A stretch of 33,588 nt of DNA, from NCBI GenBank assembly GCA_002435325.1, contig DJMJ01000049.1:1-33588 (forward strand), read 5' to 3'. Of the stretch, positions 32,035 to 33,588 are shown one piece after another. Numbering within the stretch: position 1 is the first letter of the stretch; each line of letters begins with the position of its first letter. A program made the position numbers and the translations under genes. The notes beneath the pieces were generated by a model. It worked only from the letters and a program-made list of their open reading frames with translations. It made no database searches and was not told the origin of the DNA. Origin of the DNA: Nitrospira sp. UBA6493. Lineage in GTDB: Bacteria; Nitrospirota; Nitrospiria; Nitrospirales; Nitrospiraceae.

Positions 32035-33216
32035 CTACGGCGTGTTGGACGGAGCGGCAGGCGCGATGACTTTCAATCCGCGGTGGAGAAAAATCGACAC
32101 GGAACCATCGCCATTATCCGCCGTCGCCAGTCCGGGCTCTTCGATCTGCTTGGTCGTCACCCAGAATAACGCCACTGCGAAGGGGCCCGCCTTCGTTCGA
32201 TAATTTCTCGGCGGATAATAAAACGTCCCGTCACCCTTGCCAAAGATGATAGACAGATCATTCGACTGGAGATTCGCGATCGCCACATCCAACACACGGT
32301 CTCCATTAAAATCGCGCGTAACACCGGAAATGGGCCCTGCATCGGCGCCGGAATCCTGCCCCGGCTGAAAAGTGGCATTGCCATTTCCGAGAAAGGTCGT
32401 AAAACTGTCCCGCTCCCCATTGATCACAAGCAGATCGCGAAGGTGATCATTATTAAAGTCCGCAAAGCTCACACCCAGCGGCCGTTTCCCGGTCGGATAG
32501 TCTTTAGGATCGAGAAAAGTGCCATCTCCCTTTCCGAGCCAGATCGATACGGCGTTTGACATCGGACCTCCGTTTGTCACCACCATATCAACCTTACCGT
32601 CTGCATTAAGGTCGGCCAGCGCAACGGATGTCGGGGTATCGCCATACTGATATTGCGCGCCATGCGTAAACTCCGACGTTCCGGTCCCGAGAAAAACTTT
32701 AATTTTATCATTCCGCAAGGCCACGACCACATCCGGATTGCCATCCCCATTTAGATCGTCTGTTGCCAGCGCCACAGGCGTCCGATGCACGGGATAATGC
32801 GGACCCTCTTCAAATTTTCCGTTTCCACGACCGACTAACAAGGCGATTTCATCGCCGCCTGAGCAGGCCAACACAACATCTGAATGGTTATCACGGTTGA
32901 AATCAGCTAGTGCCAGCGCCCGTGGCTCCTGACACACTTTGACTTGAATTTGCTCTTGGAAACTTCCGTCGCCGTTACCCAGTAAGATCGACAGCGTGTT
33001 GCTGGAGATATTCGTCGTCACCAGATCGGTATTCGAATCGTGATTGAGATCCGCCGTAGTAATCGTCGTGGGATTTTTCCCAACTTTATAACTGGCATAG
33101 TAATAAAACAGATCAGGGGGGATGTACGGATCGGCCTTGGAACACGATAGACCGGCCATAGCCATAAAACAACATAATATGGCTATGGCCCGTGCATGAC
33201 TTTCAGGAGACTGCAT
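32035..33216 (-). CDS. VCBS/FG-GAP beta-propeller lipoprotein
   Basis: This is a 393-residue exported lipoprotein. The lipobox MAGLSC puts the lipid at Cys25. The mature chain is about seven repeats of 45-50 residues. Each holds a D-x-N-x-D-x-x-x-D loop (for example DLNGDGNPDVV and DLNADGKVDMV) and ends near LGxGDGTF. This is the FG-GAP/VCBS type of seven-bladed propeller, with calcium likely in the Asp-rich loops. The seventh repeat is degenerate (VALFWVTTKQIEEPGLATADN). Such propellers usually mediate surface or matrix contacts; the ligand here is unknown. AAGG lies seven bases before the ATG. A small palindrome is about 45 bases upstream. Confidence 0.9.
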   Translation of the reverse strand: MQSPESHARAIAILCCFMAMAGLSCSKADPYIPPDLFYYYASYKVGKNPTTITTADLNHDSNTDLVTTNISSNTLSILLGNGDGSFQEQIQVKVCQEPRALALADFNRDNHSDVVLACSGGDEIALLVGRGNGKFEEGPHYPVHRTPVALATDDLNGDGNPDVVVALRNDKIKVFLGTGTSEFTHGAQYQYGDTPTSVALADLNADGKVDMVVTNGGPMSNAVSIWLGKGDGTFLDPKDYPTGKRPLGVSFADFNNDHLRDLLVINGERDSFTTFLGNGNATFQPGQDSGADAGPISGVTRDFNGDRVLDVAIANLQSNDLSIIFGKGDGTFYYPPRNYRTKAGPFAVALFWVTTKQIEEPGLATADNGDGSVSIFLHRGLKVIAPAAPSNTP

Positions 33217-33260
33217 GATGTCGCCTTCGTTGATCGACGTTTCTTGTACTCGAAATGGGC

Positions 33261-33274
33261 CAATAGACCTATTG
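33261..33274. promoter_or_regulatory. Palindrome upstream of the VCBS lipoprotein
   Basis: CAATAG-AC-CTATTG is a perfect 6-2-6 inverted repeat, 45 bases before the VCBS gene start. It may be an operator. No clear promoter boxes were placed beside it, and no other function is shown. Confidence 0.3.
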
Positions 33275-33458
33275 AAAGCGGCTTGGTTGGTCTATGTACG
33301 CCATGGGATTGGCTTACTGCGGAGTATACAGACCCCGTCTTTCTCCTGGCAATCGAGCGAATTGAGTCATCTAAAATCTTACCGAGCGACGGGTCGTTGC
33401 GTCATTTGTCAATCTTACCCGCCAGACCTGCATGGGGCAGGCTCCAAGGAGGGGGAGG

Positions 33459-33588
33459 ATGGAGACAGACAGCATGGCGCGACGCTCGAAGGCCGAGTAT
33501 CTGCGGGTGATGTGGCAGCGGTATCAATTAGCCTATCGGCGGACCCGGTCGGCCCTGGTGGACGAAGTGACCCAGGTGTGTGGCTATC
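33459..33588 (+). CDS. Probable transposase/integrase N-terminus, cut by window edge
   Basis: Only the first 43 codons are inside the window. AAGGAGG lies about six bases before the ATG at 33459; the in-frame ATG at 33474 is the other option. The start (MARRSKAEYLRVMWQRYQ) followed by a helix ending DEVTQVCGY is the typical N-terminal HTH beginning of IS-encoded integrase-core transposases, which continue with a CGYHRKYAIRLL-like segment. The gene continues past the edge, so completeness, the catalytic triad and the IS family cannot be judged. No terminal inverted repeat was confidently found in the 240 bases to its left. Confidence 0.65.
   Translation, partial: METDSMARRSKAEYLRVMWQRYQLAYRRTRSALVDEVTQVCGY

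Overview
The window reads as bacterial chromosomal DNA, moderately GC-rich and densely coded, most likely from a Nitrospira-type member of the Nitrospirota. That assignment is inference. It rests on the merged arginine/lysine gene cluster, a TrmI-type tRNA methyltransferase beside shikimate genes, outer-membrane lipoproteins (Pal, an LptM-like peptide, a lipoprotein truncated globin) and several short orphan genes. No sequence search was possible. No phage, CRISPR array or rRNA was seen. One tRNA gene and the first codons of a probable transposase at the right edge are present.

Layout. (1) 549-8809, minus strand: one tightly packed transcription unit running argD-argF-argG-argH-lipoprotein-lysA-dapA-dapB. 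The junctions from argD to the lipoprotein are 1-9 nt gaps or 1-4 nt overlaps. It joins ornithine-to-arginine synthesis to diaminopimelate/lysine synthesis. (2) 8981-12475: a zinc-ribbon membrane protein, two unrecognised genes, a short phosphoglycerate mutase with a good promoter, a REP-like inverted-repeat element and a small outer-membrane barrel. (3) 12535-14615, minus: a translationally coupled pair, an HExxH putative metallopeptidase followed by a D-Ala-D-Ala-ligase-like ATP-grasp protein. This is the best candidate for an undescribed system. (4) 14855-18980: ttcA, a membrane-anchored orphan, msrA, a 53-residue acidic protein, a PilZ protein, pal and a 47-residue membrane peptide. (5) 19232-22394, minus: trmI-SDR-aroE-aroK followed by tRNA-Arg(TCG). 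(6) 22778-27262, plus: an RpoD-family sigma factor ending in a 12-bp GC hairpin, then an HtrA-like protease overlapping lipB, then glutamate dehydrogenase. (7) 27305-30325: two small orphans, a truncated-haemoglobin lipoprotein divergent from a LysR regulator with a clear promoter and dyad operator between them, and a secreted orphan. (8) 30564-33216, minus: an S11 D-Ala-D-Ala carboxypeptidase, and a VCBS beta-propeller lipoprotein followed by two small genes. (9) 33459-end: the start of a transposase/integrase-like gene.

Working together: the first block supplies meso-diaminopimelate for peptidoglycan. Pal and the S11 carboxypeptidase act on the peptidoglycan layer, and aroE/aroK feed aromatic synthesis. 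Gene starts were chosen from Shine-Dalgarno spacing, overlaps and family N-termini; many of the longest open frames begin upstream of the likely true start.
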